Shown: positions 45,975 through 57,500, counted from the stretch's first letter. The stretch is DNA of 64,000 bases from Aquatica leii (GCA_035610365.1 CM069435.1:12947123-13011122); one strand, 5' to 3'. Made by a program: numbers and translations. Notes: generated from the sequence alone by a model not told the origin.

Positions 45975-46990
45975 GCAAATGACACAGTGATTGCAACTTT
46001 TTATGGACGCTTGTCACAAGCAACTAATTCATAGTGTTACCGGTTTTAAAATAAAAGATGCACATGCTCCTTTATTTGGAATCATAAAGACAATTGCAAG
46101 TAGTACGCAATACCATAATCTAGTGCTCCAGTTCTCCCAGATAACAAAGCAACACAGCATGCAACGCACTAAGCTAAATAGTGATGGGCGAAATATCGTT
46201 ACCGGTGACTTTGTCGCTGTTACGTGTTAGTTACTAAAATATTAGCGAGTAATAAAAATACAAAACCAGTTATCGGTGATTCCATAACTACTGCATGGTT
46301 ATTGGTCAAATTTATTAACTTTTTCATATTCTGCGTTGTCAAAATTTTTACGACCTTTTTTTTGGTTACGACTTACAAGTGATATCGGTCGCTTATAAAA
46401 GTAACGGTGACTTAAAAGTAACCGTCGCCAATTCACCGGTGACCAAAAAGTAGCCAGTAAACCCATCACTAAAGCTAAACACGATGTTATTTCATTTTAT
46501 TAAGACAAATCCCGGAGCACCAGTAACAAACCGCATTCGATAATTCGCTCCGGAATCTGACCATCAAAAAGCAGCTGGGCAACACCACTCCATCTGACAC
46601 TTAAAAAAGTGGTAAAAAGTGAAGACCATGTGGAGACCATTGTCAACTGAATGCACAAAATGTACCAGATAAGTATTCAGTGTTGCACATTGAGAATTTT
46701 TCACAGCTGTTAAACAACAAGCAAATTTTTTCAACGATAGATCTTCTAAAGGTATTTTATCAGATCCCGATCAACCCCGATGACATACCAAAAACTGCAA
46801 TTACAACACCGTTAGAATTATACGAGTTCCATTTCATGAGTATCGGCCTAAAAATGCAGTCCAAACGTTCCAACCGTTCCTAGACAACGCGTCACTTTAT
46901 TTAGATGATCCTAATAGCATCTGAATCAAAAGAGCAATACTTAAAAGAATTAGAAAAATTTGAAATAGTATTTAACCGGAAATTACGTTT
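45975..46990 (+). pseudogene. Gypsy-3 protease end and RT
   Basis: Starts within the segment CHKQLIHSVTGFKIKDA, continues KTIASSTQYHNLVLQFSQIT and, across the MITE, TMLFHFIKTNPGAPVTN. RT blocks are WRPCGDHC-like (about 46630), TIDLLKVFYQIP (first aspartate), ITTPLELYEFHFMSIGL, and FLDNASLYLDDP with the YLDD box (about 46885-46915). Frame changes occur around 46600, 46855 and 46980; a deletion near 46980 removes the RT-RNase H connection. Confidence 0.85.
46179..46471. mobile_element. hAT-type MITE in Gypsy-3
   Basis: 293 bp with inverted ends TAGTGATGGG and ACCCATCACTA, flanked by perfect 8-bp duplications AAGCTAAA (46171-46178 and 46472-46479). No coding capacity. Removing it and one duplication restores the Gypsy-3 frame (TKLNTMLFHF). 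Confidence 0.93.
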
Positions 46991-46995
46991 CTGGG

Positions 46996-47379
46996 ATGTA
47001 CTGTAACAAAAAATTGTCGCGTTGTACTACAAAAAACTCTCACAAACACAACAGAAATACAGCGCGTATGACCGCAACATATGCAGCTGTTAAGCACTTT
47101 AGACAGTGCTTGGAAAAACGCCATTTCATCCTGTTTACCGATCATAAGCCACTCATCTATGTCTTTGAACAAAAATCCGAAAAAATCTTACTACGACATT
47201 TCTGCTACCTTGATCTGATCGGTCAATTCATAACAGACTTAGGAAATGTTTTCGGAAAAGAAAATGTTTCTGCTGATACATTATTACGCTTGGAAGCCAT
47301 CAACGCACCAGCCCACATCGTCACTCATCAACAGCTGACTCACACACAATCAGACAATAAAGAGCTAAAAATTATGTGA
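46996..47379 (+). pseudogene. Gypsy-3 RNase H
   Basis: It reads SAYDRNIYAAVKHFRQCLEK-like sequence, then RHFILFTDHKPLIYVFEQKS (RNase H aspartate in FTDH), LDLIGQFITDL and ENVSADTLLRLE, the usual end of this domain. The first RNase H aspartate has been deleted with the preceding region. Confidence 0.85.
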
Positions 47380-48180
47380 CACATCTACGGACAGTGCAAA
47401 ACCATTCAAATTCATAATCTAGCGCATCCCAGTGCCAGAGCTATAGTTCAATTAATTGCTGATCGTTAAATTTGGCTAGCAATAAAAAAGGATTACAAGA
47501 TACGGTGTTGTCAGTGCCTAGGTTGTAAAAAGCAAAACTTTTACGACATGTTTCCTTACTATTCAGTGCTTTCCAACAACCAGATGAGCGTTTCGAGCAC
47601 ATACATGTAGACTTAGTACCTTTTACCATGCATAGATCGCTTTTCCAGATGGCCAGAAGCTACTCCGATCTCAGGTACAACAGCCAAAATAGTAGCGACA
47701 AACCTGATTATCCGCTACGATGTTCCACTACAGATAACAACAGGCCGTGGTCGTCAGTTTGAATGAGATCTATTTGCATTACTGACACTTTAAAACTACA
47801 CCGCACTACCCGCAATTCAATGGCTTAGTAGAAAGGTTTCACAGACAGTTAAAATCATCGCTAAAGTGTCATAAAAACCATTCCTGAACAGACGTTTTAC
47901 CTATCGTGCTACTTGGAATTCGTTCTGTCCTTAAAGAAGATTTAAACGCCACTTTAGCACAACTTGTTTGTGGTAAAAATTTTCGACTACGTAGTGAATT
48001 TTTTCAAATATCCAAACAAAAGCATGTCACAAAGTTCGCGATTTATTTGCAACAGCATTTCGAACAGATTAGATCAAATCCAACAACTACTCAGCACCCG
48101 AAGCCCATTTCTATTTTTAAAGAATTGTATACATCAAGCCACGTTTTCATTCGTCGGACGTTACGTTTAGGCGGTGAAAG
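47380..48180 (+). pseudogene. Gypsy-3 integrase
   Basis: HNLAHPSARAIVQLI with CCQCLGCKK forms the HHCC zinc region. The core shows [19 protein letters not shown] with the first D-type residue, then [19 protein letters not shown], where the second aspartate of ITTDRGxQF is glycine. The glutamate block is frame-broken (around 47820). The C-terminal region reads KPISIFKELYTSSHVFIRR. Stops and the D-to-G change make it inactive. Confidence 0.84.
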
Positions 48181-48494
48181 AGAAAGGTTGTGTAGATATG
48201 TAAATTGAATAAATATAAAATAACGCGTTTAAATGGTATTAAAACTTAAGTAAAAATTTTAAAGGTTGATAAACGCAGTAGTGCATTTATAACGTAGTTG
48301 TTTTGATTACGAAATAAGGTGCGGCGTGCGGATAAGATAATATAATAATCAGCGTGAATTTTCCGGCGTTTATATTTTGCATTTGTATTCATAAAATAAG
48401 TGGATTTTTTTGGTGAATTTAATATAATTAACATTTGGTTAATCAGAAAGGGTAGACAGTTAAGTAGTGTAACGATAAGAGGAGAAGGGAAATT

Positions 48495-49283
48495 ATGTCG
48501 GATTCCGAGGAAGGGTGGTCTGAAGGAAAAAGAAAAAAGCAAGCTACGGTAGGTGTTCAGGAAGAGCACCAGAGTAAGGAAATTACCGGTAGCGGAAGGA
48601 AAAGAGAGAAAATATGGTGAGTTAGTAGAAATGTGCAATGAACTGTTAAAGGAGGTAAAGAGTATACGAGAGGAACAAATTAAGATGGGTAAGAAGTTGG
48701 AAGAGAATAATAAAGAGGTAAAGGAGATGAAAGAAGAATTAAAAAAGACAAATGAAGAATGGAAGAGGAAATTTGAAGAAATGGGAGAAAAGTATAGAAA
48801 GTTAGAGGCCAGATTGGAGAAGATAGAGCTGGGAAAAAACGGAAAAAGAAAAAAGGGGAACAAACATAATCATAAGAGGTATGGAAGTGAAAGATGGAAA
48901 GAAGGAGCAAAAGGATCAAATGGAAAATTGGTACAGTGGTAGAAACTAGAAAGCTAGCAGAGCGTGTAATGTTAGTAAGGATGGGTACATTTGAGGATAA
49001 GTTAGATGTATGGAAGCAAAAAGGAAGGTTAAGAGGTACGAACATTTATTTAGACGATGACTTGACGAGAAGGGAAATAGAAATACAAAAGAAGATAAGA
49101 TATGAGGCGAATAAGATGAAGGGAAAGGGGAAAAGTATTAAAATAGGATTCTTGAAAGTGTGGGTGGAAGGTGAAAAAAGGTTTTGGGATGAGGAGAGAG
49201 GAACTCTAGTGAAGAAAGGAGCGAAAACTAAGAGTTGGGGGAGGGAAGGATGGATCAGACGATGTAGGCTTAGCAAGTTTTAA
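48495..49283 (+). pseudogene. L1-like element ORF1 (coiled coil plus RNA-binding region)
   Basis: Start MSDSEEGWSEGKRKKQATVG at 48495. After a frame change near 48555 it continues as a long coiled coil (about 48610-48840: EVKSIREEQIKMGKKLEENN and similar heptads). A second frame change near 48895 leads into VVETRKLAERVMLVRMGTFE, then NIYLDDDLTRREIEIQKKIR, resembling the RRM and C-terminal regions of L1-type ORF1 proteins. Such proteins form RNA-binding trimers. It ends at 49281-49283, 11 bp before the next start. Confidence 0.75.
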
Positions 49284-49293
49284 GGAAAAAGAG

Positions 49294-50262
49294 ATGGAAA
49301 TGCAGAATCAAATAAAATTATTGTTTTGGAATGTGGCAGGCATAAAAAATAAAGGAGAGGATTTCTGGAGATACGTAGAGGGTTTTGATATGATGGGAAT
49401 GTCGGAAACATGGTTGAAGGAAAAAGACTGGGAAGTATGGAAGGAAAAATTACCAGAGGGGTATAATTGGAAGGTGGAATTTGCAACTAGAAAATAAAGT
49501 AGAGGAAGAGCAAGGGGAGGAATACTAACGGGTATAAAAAGGAACTGGTCGGGGGAAGAAGAGAAGGGAGACGAGAAGCAAGGGAAAGGGATCGTAAAAA
49601 AGTATGTGGTCAGAGAAGGAAAGGAAACATATATAGTGTTAACAGTTTATGGGCGGGATATGAGGTTGATAAGTGAACAGATTGTGAAAATGGTACAGGG
49701 GGAGGAAAAGGAAAAGATTATTATCGGGGGTGATTTTAACGCGAGAACAGGGGAAAAGGGAGGAGTGATTATAGGAGGGGAAGTAAAGAGAAGAGTTAGC
49801 ATGGATAAGACAGTTAATAGGAATTGGAAAATGTTAGTGGAGATATGTGAGGAAAAAGAGTGGTCAATTCTTAATGGAAATATAGAGGAAGGGGACAGAA
49901 GTGACTACACTTATATGGGAGGGAGGGGAGAATCGGTGATCGATTACGTGATAGTAAGTGGGGAGATGTGGAAGGACATAGAAAGGTTTAAAGTGGGGGA
50001 TGAAGAGGAATCGGATTATCAGCCACTGGAAGTGATTTTAAACAGAAAAGAGCAAGGAAATAAGGAGGAACAGAGGGGATGGGGAGTGAAAAAGGTGTGG
50101 ACTGAGGAAAGCATAGAAAAATATAAGATGAAGTTGGAGCAAGTGAATTGGGGAGATGTAGGGGGGAAAGAAGGATTAAAGGAGTTGACTGCAGAAATGG
50201 AGAAGGCAGTAGAAAAGAAAAGGTTTGACAGAAGAGAAGGAAAAAAAGAGGAACGAAAATAG
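49294..50262 (+). pseudogene. L1-like APE endonuclease
   Basis: MEMQNQIKLLFWNVAGIKNK begins the endonuclease (WNVAG with catalytic asparagine). MMGMSETWLKEKDW has the glutamate. A TAA at 49495 breaks the frame; it resumes to give IVLTVYGRDM, IIGGDFNARTGE (D-N pair), WSILNGN, SDYTYMGGRGESVIDYVIVS and the closing EESDYQPLEVIL, where the catalytic histidine of SDHxPL is tyrosine. It therefore likely lacked activity even without the stop. Confidence 0.85.
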
Positions 50263-51352
50263 GTGGTGGAATAGAGAATGTAGAGAGGCAAAAACAGAGA
50301 TGAGAAATGCTAGAAGAAGATGGAAGAAAGGTATAATAGATGTGCAGGAGTATAAGGAGATGAAAGTGAATTTTAAAAATGTATGTTTTGAGAGAAAGGT
50401 GTCGTATAAAGAGGGAATGGAGGAAGCAATAAATAGACTAAAATTAAGAAAGACGGCAGGAACGGACGGTACGCAAAGAGAGCAATGGAAATATGTAGGG
50501 GAGAGAGTGAGAGGAAATATAAGAACATTTTTTAATACAATATGGAAAGGGGAGGAATTGCCAGGGAGTTGGAAAGAAAGTTTAATTCTGTCGGTTTATA
50601 AGGGAGGGGATAGGAAGGAGGTAAATAATTATAGAGGGATTAGTGTCACTAATGTAAGTTATAAATTGTATGCTTTAATTATACAAAGGAGGTTGGAAAA
50701 GGAAGTGGAAGAAAAAAGTCTATTACCCGATTGGCAGATGGGATTTAGAGTGGAAAGAAGGGCAATAGACAATGTTTATATATTGAAACAGTTAGTGAAT
50801 GGAGAGCCAGATAAGAAAAGGTGTAAGGTATACGCGTTCTTTATGGACATAGAAGCTGCGTTTGATAATGTGAATAGGGAAAAGCTATGGAGGGTGTTAA
50901 GGAAAAAGGAAATAGAGGAACAACTAGTGAGGAAACTGGAAGGGATATATAAAGAGACTAAGAATAGGGTAAAAATAGGGGATAGTGTTAGTGAAGTGTT
51001 TTGGACGAGAAAGGGGCTAAGGCAGGGGTGTCCTCTTAGCTCTATTTTATTTGCACTGTATATAGGCGACATAGAGGAAGTGTTGAAGGGAGGACAGTGT
51101 AGTGGGGTGGTCATAGAGGGAGGGATTAAAGTGTGGGTGTTGGCATATGCAGACGATATGGTCATGGTGGCCAAAAATGAGTTGAAGATGAAAGGTATGA
51201 TAAATACGATAAAGAGGTACCTGGAAAGGAAAGATTTGGGTTTAAATGTGAGAAAGTCTAGGATGGTAGTTTTTCAAAAAGGGAAAGGAGAAGTTAAGTT
51301 GGGGAGAACAGAAGATAGAGGCAGTGAACGAAGTGACATATTTGAGATATAG
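50225..51352 (+). pseudogene. L1-like reverse transcriptase
   Basis: A 375-residue open frame with KLRKTAGTDGTQREQWKYVG (fingers), WKESLILSVYKGGDRKEVNN and YRGISVTNVSYKLYA, the first palm aspartate in AFFMDIEAAFDNVNR, GLRQGCPLSSILFALYIGDI, and the catalytic LAYADDMVMVA. The thumb reads DLGLNVRKSRMVVFQKG before a frameshift near 51295. RT signature residues are intact. The longest uninterrupted catalytic domain in the window. Confidence 0.92.
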
Positions 51353-52045
51353 GCTAAGGTATGATAATAAAGATGATGCGCATATAAGGGAGTTAGCAAA
51401 GAAGGGTAACAGGGTATTAGGGCAAGTATGGAGTTTAGAGAAAAGAGTATTTGGGAAGGAGATCGAGTACTAGGTTTAGACAGGGAGACGCCAGGGTACA
51501 TAATAGAGGAGGAGGGGAAGTTAGAGAAGATTAGAATAGAAGCAGGGAAAAGGGCGATGGGTTATGAAGAGACAATGAAGGTAAGGAGAGAATGTAAAGT
51601 TTTGCAATGTTGCTGGAGGACGGTAAAAGATAGCAAAAATATATATGGACAAGAAGAAAGGAAACTGTACTACCAACGAGGAGGTTTTGCAAGAGAAGAG
51701 GTGGAAAGAAGGAGAGAGTAAGGGAGGTTAAATACGGAGGAGATAGTAAGAAGAGATAAAGACTCGCAGGTGCAAGAGAGGGAAGGAAAGATAAGGGAAG
51801 GAAAGTATAACGTAAGGTATGGGAATATAGTGTCCAGGGGGGTTCCTAAGTATCTGATGGGGAGGAGAAGCTTAGGAGAGAAACGGCTTATAGCCAGGTT
51901 TAGATGTGGAAATGAGGAAAATTTAAATAAGTATTGGAAGGACTTGAGTGAAGAGTGTGGCGAGCTAAGGGAAAAAAAGAGGGGGAGAAAAGCTTTTCTT
52001 GGGTAGGAGGGGGGGGGATTAGATTGGATGAAAGCAGTAAAGGAA
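51296..52045 (+). pseudogene. L1-like element C-terminal domain
   Basis: The frame continues NEVTYLRYRLRYDNKDDAHI, KGNRVLGQVWSLEKRVFGKE, then, after shifts, VLGLDRETPGYIIEEEGKLE and RIEAGKRAMGYEE. 51770-52006 gives SRGVPKYLMGRRSLGEKRLI and ARFRCGNEE. The terminal zinc-like motif of such proteins is missing, so the 3' end seems trimmed. No poly(A) tail is clear. Confidence 0.75.
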
Positions 52046-52141
52046 AGAAGGATAAGAGGGGAGGGTTAGGTCTAACGACAAATTTTGTTTTTAAAATTAA
52101 AGAAACTATAAAAAATATCAGGTCAACCGAACAGAAACATC

Positions 52142-52375
52142 ATGCTAAATCAATTTATACATAAAAAACTAAATCAAAGTTTACATGTTTTTGTTAGACA
52201 AGATGTGTTAAGGAAACCTCTGCAACCAGTGTACGATGGACCGTATCCTGTCATAAAAAAACAAGACAAATATTATGTTTTACAACTACCTAGGGGTAAA
52301 GAAACAGTCTCCATGGACAGACTAAAGCCTGCTTTCCTGTTGGCTGAGGAAGTTAAAACGCAAATGGAAAATTAG
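52142..52375 (+). pseudogene. Gypsy-4 integrase C-terminal domain
   Basis: It reads LHVFVRQDVLRKPLQPVYDG, then PYPVIKKQDKYYVLQL and ETVSMDRLKPAFLL, the standard GPY/F-type end of CsRN1-like integrases (here DGPYPV). The stop at 52373-52375 is the natural pol end. Upstream sequence as far as 52090 is coding in another frame (KNIRSTEQKHHAKSIY). Confidence 0.86.
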
Positions 52376-52528
52376 GATAATCCAATACATTAGTTTCAAT
52401 TAAAAAATTCAGAATACTACTCCAAACCCTCACTCAAAAGCTGAAACAAGTTGAAATAATGAACAAACTATCAAAACGAGATCAGGAAGAAAAGTAAAAT
52501 TTCCACAAAAACATTAACATTAAACTAT

Positions 52529-52536
52529 GGGGAGAG
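52529..52536 (+). promoter_or_regulatory. Polypurine tract of Gypsy-4
   Basis: GGGGAGAG immediately before TGTTATGG; position and composition fit the plus-strand primer site. Confidence 0.75.
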
Positions 52537-52762
52537 TGTTATGGTGTTGTAAAACAAGTGTTTAAAAGACTATGTTAAATTTTATTTAAACTTTATGTTT
52601 GAACAGATGTCAAAATGATTATTGGGATGCCTAGCAATCGGTAAAAAAATATAAAAAAAGTCAGACATATTACGAATTGTAAAAATAAATAAATCGTTCT
52701 AATTTACAAAGTGAAAGTATTGAAGTGGCTTAATACGTAGGATAAAGATCGTGATATCTACA
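52537..52762 (+). repeat. 3' LTR of Gypsy-4
   Basis: Starts TGTTATGGTG after the polypurine tract. Contains ATATAAAAAAAG (near 52649) and AATAAATAAA (near 52684) and ends about TCTACA. The right end is estimated because no second LTR is available. Confidence 0.65.
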
Positions 52763-55640
52763 ACGTATAAACACACAGGTATTATATATAACGCTTTTTT
52801 TAAACATTTCATATAAAGTACTTACTTGTTGACTATTTTACAGTAAATATGTAGCATAGCGACTTTTAGTTTTCTTTTTTTATGAGGTCTGTGCTGTCAC
52901 AGTTCTATCATTAAAAAGTAATGTCCGTGAAAAATATTTTAAATTAAAGTGCCAATGTGTTATTTATATGATCACAACAATTCGGTAAAATACACAAGGT
53001 GTCTAGGAGTTTGATAGAGCCTAAATTTATTTAGAACATTTTTTTATGACTTGAAAAATATTAGAACTGATAGACTCTTTACACACATTGAATAAAATGC
53101 AAAAATCTATTTTACCAACAGTTTACTAATTTGGAGTTTGGTAATGCTGCTACATGATTTAAAAATCTGTTACTTTCATAATGATTTTATTCAAACAGCT
53201 TTATAGATAAGTTTCAGATGACGTTTCTAAGATTTTAAAGCTAGTAAAAGTTAATTTGAATATCTTAATTTTACTCGACAGATTCGAAAATATATAATGT
53301 AATAATTTTAATTGTACTTAAGTATAGTTTTATAACTAGGACGTATTTTTATGTCTATCATAAAACAAATTCCATTATAACGTAACATACCGACTGGGAA
53401 ACTAGTTTATGTCTTGCACTAATTCAACGGTTTACACACGTGTAAATTAAAACAAAGTTACGCAATGCTTTTTTTTGTAAACTGAGAAAAATAATTAAGT
53501 TTCAGTGCAACAGAATACTATTTATTTAAATTGCACGTTTCTTTATTTGTGTAAAAGGAAAGTGCATTTTAATATTTATGTAACAGCAGAAAACAATATG
53601 GTAATTAATACAACATTTCTTTACATTGATGTTTCAAAAATAACGTTAAGTCGGCAATTTAAATGCTAGTAGGTACTGTAATAATTCTTAGCTCATTGTC
53701 CTAATTCTTATAATTGTTATATGTTTTTGCAACATATTAAATTCGTTTCTTTGTCTTTAACTTGGATAATTATAGACTTACATAAATCTTTTATACTATT
53801 TTTTGTTTTTTTATTACTAATTATTTCTTCTAGTTGAAGCGCGTTATTGTTTGTTGTAAATCTTTTTATTTAATTTAACAAAAAACGGCAAAAATAAATG
53901 TTTGTTGTATGATTACTTGACTAGAGGTTCGCTGTCTAATGCAGCATTAAAATAAAATATAATTACTTAGCAAAATATGACGATATCTTTTGCAATCTAC
54001 CGAATTATAACAGGACATTTTTAAATTCTAGTAAAGCTTTGTATTTTAATATAGAACGTGTGAAATTAACGTAAATTATTTTTTGTTGCTAATTATTTAT
54101 TAATAAAATAATTAAATAAAACGATTCTATCCGATCGCATTAACACGCTATTTAACTGTTCATCCAAGCAACTATAAAGCGAAGACATGGTGTAATAAAA
54201 AACCAAATGTCATTTCGGCTCATTAAACTGTCGATGCTGTACGAGTAAAATGACGTAAAAATCTTAATTTGACTTTTTTCTTTATTTTCAAAACATCTGC
54301 ATATATCAAATTTCTATAATAAATATCGCTTTGAAATTTTTTGGGCAAAGGGCGGAAATGCTTGTACTGCACGTGGCAAAAAGTTTGTTAGTGACTTTGT
54401 GCTCTTGTCATTGCGAAATGAATTATGCATTTCACAGAAACGCCCTTTACCTGTTCGGAACTCCAGATCCAGAGCGATAATTAGTTACAGATTGTTAAAA
54501 TTAGACCGACTGTTTGTATCCTATCATACGGCATGTCTGTTTTGAATAACTCGAATAACTTAATTACCTCAAATTGATTATTTATTGTAGATAATTTTAA
54601 AGCAGCTATACTCAAAACCTGATATTAAATTTTTCTAGAAAATTTACGTGTAATTAAGCACCGAAATACTTAGTTAATTAACACGATGCTGCAGTGGGAA
54701 ATTAAAAAACTATGAATGAATGAACTTCATGCATCTGTAACACCAACTCGAATAACCAAGAAGCAATTAAGTTTTGATAATTATGTATTATAATTTTATT
54801 TCATTCAATAATTACATCCAATTATTGAGATTCCCGAGTTTCAGTTGTTGCTGGACGAAACTAAATCATTTTAAGTCTTTTGTTAGAACAACTGCTCTAG
54901 TTAATTATTTTATATAATTTCTGAAATTAAAAATCTGATTTTTTAAGTTTTGTTTAGTTTTTGGTATACTCCATTTTGTTGAAAACTTCTTCTATGTGTC
55001 ATATTAGTAAGAGTTTGTTTTCAAACTGTGTTTTCTATATAACGAGCAAATAAAAGGATGTAGTTAATGTTTCTTTACGTAAAGTAAAAAAATGATATAC
55101 TCTATTGATATTGATTGATTCAATCTATACACATAAAACACACAAATTGTTTCTACTTATGTCTGAAACCATCCAACCGATGTGCCCCAAACCGATTAAT
55201 TTAAAAGGTAATAATGCGAAGATGGTTTTAGACCAATAAAACAATGCATTAGGCTCATTCGGTCCACTCATGAAGTCGATTATCGACTTTTTCAATACAA
55301 AAATTTTGAATATTATCAAAGGGTGGCGTTACTCGCAAATAAATTCAAAAGAATAGTGTGAAGTTGGCGCATAAAAAAATTTGTGGTTATCGCGTCGATC
55401 ATGTCAAATAATCGAATTAGAAAATATGGAAAACCCTATAAATAGCAAAAAAAATATTTGTTTTCATAAAATTTGGTGGTGATTTTGAGTATAGTTTGCA
55501 ATTGTAAGTCGTCATTCAAGTTTATCTCAATTTTTAAAGGAAAAATGTACTAATAATCAAATATAAATAAAAAATTGCAAATATTATTTCATTTTGTGTA
55601 GTAGAAAAACAAATATCTACATATAAAAAATAAAAAATAT
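52763..55640. other. Long AT-rich gap
   Basis: No recognisable gene or repeat. A segment at about 54340-54480 has visibly higher G+C than its surroundings (GGGCAAAGGGCGGAAATGC, ACGCCCTTTACCTGTTCGGA) but no ORF. A minus ORF at 55125-55319 has no recognisable motif. Confidence 0.6.
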
Positions 55641-55652
55641 TAGTTATCAAAA

Positions 55653-55946
55653 ATGCCACCGAAAAGAACTGTAATCCAAAGAAATACAGCAGATGCAAAA
55701 CAAAAAAGAGCCAAAAAAATAGCCAAAACGCCCGAACAACGTGAAGTGCGTTTGGAGTCAAACTGGCTGAGAGATCAACAGTCGAGAGCAGCCGAAACAC
55801 CCGAACAACGTAAAATGCAATTAGAGTCAAATAGGTTGAGAGAGCGGCAGTCAAGAGTAACAAAGAGTAAAACGCCATCCGGTGAGCATGAAAGATACTT
55901 TAACGCTTCAACGAACAACGAAGTGGCATGCATGCTGATATTCTAA
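55653..55946 (+). pseudogene. Helitron protein N-terminus with ETPEQR repeats
   Basis: MPPKRTVIQRNTADAKQKRA is followed by tandem repeats of the form KTPEQREVRLESNWLRDQQS and ETPEQRKMQLESNRLRERQS. Such basic repeats start many insect Helitron proteins. The ORF ends at 55944, one frame away from the Rep part, and a large internal deletion has removed most of the region containing the HUH histidines. Confidence 0.8.
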
Positions 55947-55947
55947 T

Positions 55948-56695
55948 TTGACTGGAAAAAAAATTGTTTCAACTCAAATCGATAATGTTATATCTGCTGA
56001 ACTACCAAATCAACAAGAAGATCCGATACTTTTTGACGTTGTCTGCAACAACATGATTTCTCGAACCATGCGGAGCATTGAATATGAATTCGCCTTGCAT
56101 GAAAGACGGCAAATGCACGAAAAGATATCCACGCGATTTGATTGATGCAACTCAAACTGGTGAGGATGGATATTTTTAAATACAGACGACGAAAGCCAGA
56201 AGAATGAGTATTCACCACCACCATTAAAGTAAGAAACGTTGATATTGCCATTGATAACAGATGAACTGTTCCATACAGTCCAATACTGTCAAAAACATTT
56301 TAAGTTCATATAAATATGGAATACCGTAAAATCCATTAAGTACATATGCAAATATATTAATAAAAGTAGTGACATGGAAGTGTTCAGGCTTTCAATCAAA
56401 ATGAAATCACTCAATTTCAGATGGGTCGGTACATCAGCAGTAATGAAGCCGTCTGGCAAATTTTTGGTTTCAGTATTCACGAACGATATCCAACTGTTCA
56501 AAATCTTGCTATTGATTTAGAAAACGGTCAACGTGTTTATTTTACCAAAGAAGGAGCAGCACAGCCACAAAATACAACACTTACGGCTTTTTCAATTGTG
56601 TCAAGCTGATAATTTTGTGAAAACAATGATGTATTATGAAGAAATATGTGAGACGTACAGAGAAGCATGTTATCAACTTGGTTTACTCAAAAACG
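55948..56695 (+). pseudogene. Helitron Rep region
   Basis: IDNVISAELPNQQEDPILFD and VVCNNMISRTM match the conserved Helitron segment before the Rep tyrosines. Near 56325-56365 a frame-shifted KYICKYINKSSDMEVF gives the two-tyrosine Rep motif YxxKYxxK. 56421-56609 reads GRYISSNEAVWQIFGFSIHE, then ENGQRVYFTKEGAA, typical Helitron. It ends with ETYREACYQLGLLKN, directly joined in homologues to the sequence now at 62249. Several stops are present. Confidence 0.86.
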
Positions 56696-56729
56696 GAAGT
56701 GCAAAGCTAGTTTGCCTCCTCGTGGTGCA

Positions 56730-57500
56730 CCCTGGATAACGCTGAATGAGCTAGCACAAAAAATGGCGACAGACTCGACATACTCGAAGAAAAAACTTCT
56801 TGCCTTACATCAGAGTAGTGGAAGAAGAAGAAAACCAAAAAAGATGAACTATGTGCATACAAGAAACGGTCTTTTTAAGGACCAGCTTACCAGAGATCTC
56901 GACTCACGTGCCCAAATCTGTCATTTTAATATTGAAGGAATAAGTAAGGCAAAATGCCAAGTATTACAGAAAATTTTACATGAGAACGACATTGACCTGG
57001 TGGCCATACAGGAAACTCATGTTGAAAGCAAGGAACAACTCCAATTGAGAGGAAACATAGCGGGGTATAAGCTGTTAGGAGCTAATTAATAATATCCATG
57101 AAGTTATCATCAGAATTGGAGGACTGATCGTGTTTAATATCTATGAGCTCCCTGCTGTTGCCTGGACACCTGTCATCCACATCCAAGTTAATACGTTGGA
57201 GACTTTAATAACTACCATGAAATGTGGAAATACAGTGACAACGATGCTAATGGGGAGGTCTTGGTGAGGTGGTCCGAGGAGGAACGTACATACCTTGTTT
57301 TTGATACAAAGGATCGAAGAGCATTTACGTAGGCTGCTTGGAGACAGGACTATAACCCAGATTTGTGCTTCGTCGCAAGGGATGAAAGAGACAGACCTCT
57401 AACAGCCACAATAAGAGTCTCCTCAGACTTTCCGCATAACTAACACCGACCAGTGGTCATCAATATGAGTATGTCCATTCCAATCATCAAGTCATACCCA
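56730..57500 (+). pseudogene. Nested non-LTR element: endonuclease
   Basis: AQICHFNIEGISKAKC starts the APE-type endonuclease (asparagine in FNIEG), followed by DLVAIQETHVESKEQ (catalytic glutamate). An in-frame stop at 57087 and an internal deletion near 57190-57200 follow. It resumes with GDFNNYHEMWKY-like residues, RWSEEERTYLVFDTKDR, and DYNPDLCFVARDERDRPL. The final DFPHNxHRPVVI block has a stop where SQ is normal. Confidence 0.8.

Larger units (their letters stand above)
45975..48180 (+). mobile_element. Ty3/Gypsy (CsRN1-like) pol fragment (Gypsy-3)
   Basis: Plus-strand frames run from the protease end to the integrase C-terminal region. The RT style (YSVLHIENFSQLLNNKQIFS, TIDLLKVFYQIPINPDDIP) is that of CsRN1-type Gypsy elements and differs from Gypsy-1. 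It contains a hAT MITE at 46179-46471. No LTR is seen on its left. Confidence 0.88.
48240..52080 (+). mobile_element. L1-like non-LTR retrotransposon with purine-rich sense strand
   Basis: Order: 5' UTR (about 48240-48494), coiled-coil ORF1, APE endonuclease, RT and a C-terminal domain, all plus strand. The sense strand is unusually rich in G and A throughout, unlike its neighbours. It sits between Gypsy-3 and another Gypsy 3' end. Confidence 0.88.
52090..52762 (+). mobile_element. Ty3/Gypsy (CsRN1-like) 3' end with LTR (Gypsy-4)
   Basis: Integrase C-terminal ORF, polypurine tract and LTR in the normal order. Its first codons cover the same protein region as the last codons of Gypsy-3 (SSHVFIRR against SLHVFVRQD) but the DNA differs too much for one interrupted copy, so it is treated as a second, related element. 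Confidence 0.8.

Noticed and set aside
48246..49045. Minus-strand ORFs opposite the L1-like ORF1 (Phe/Ser-rich)
   Set aside because: Complement of a purine-rich coding strand; low-complexity, no motif.
55125..55319. Minus ORF of 64 residues in the 52.8-55.6 kb gap
   Set aside because: No recognisable motif and no neighbouring signal of a gene.
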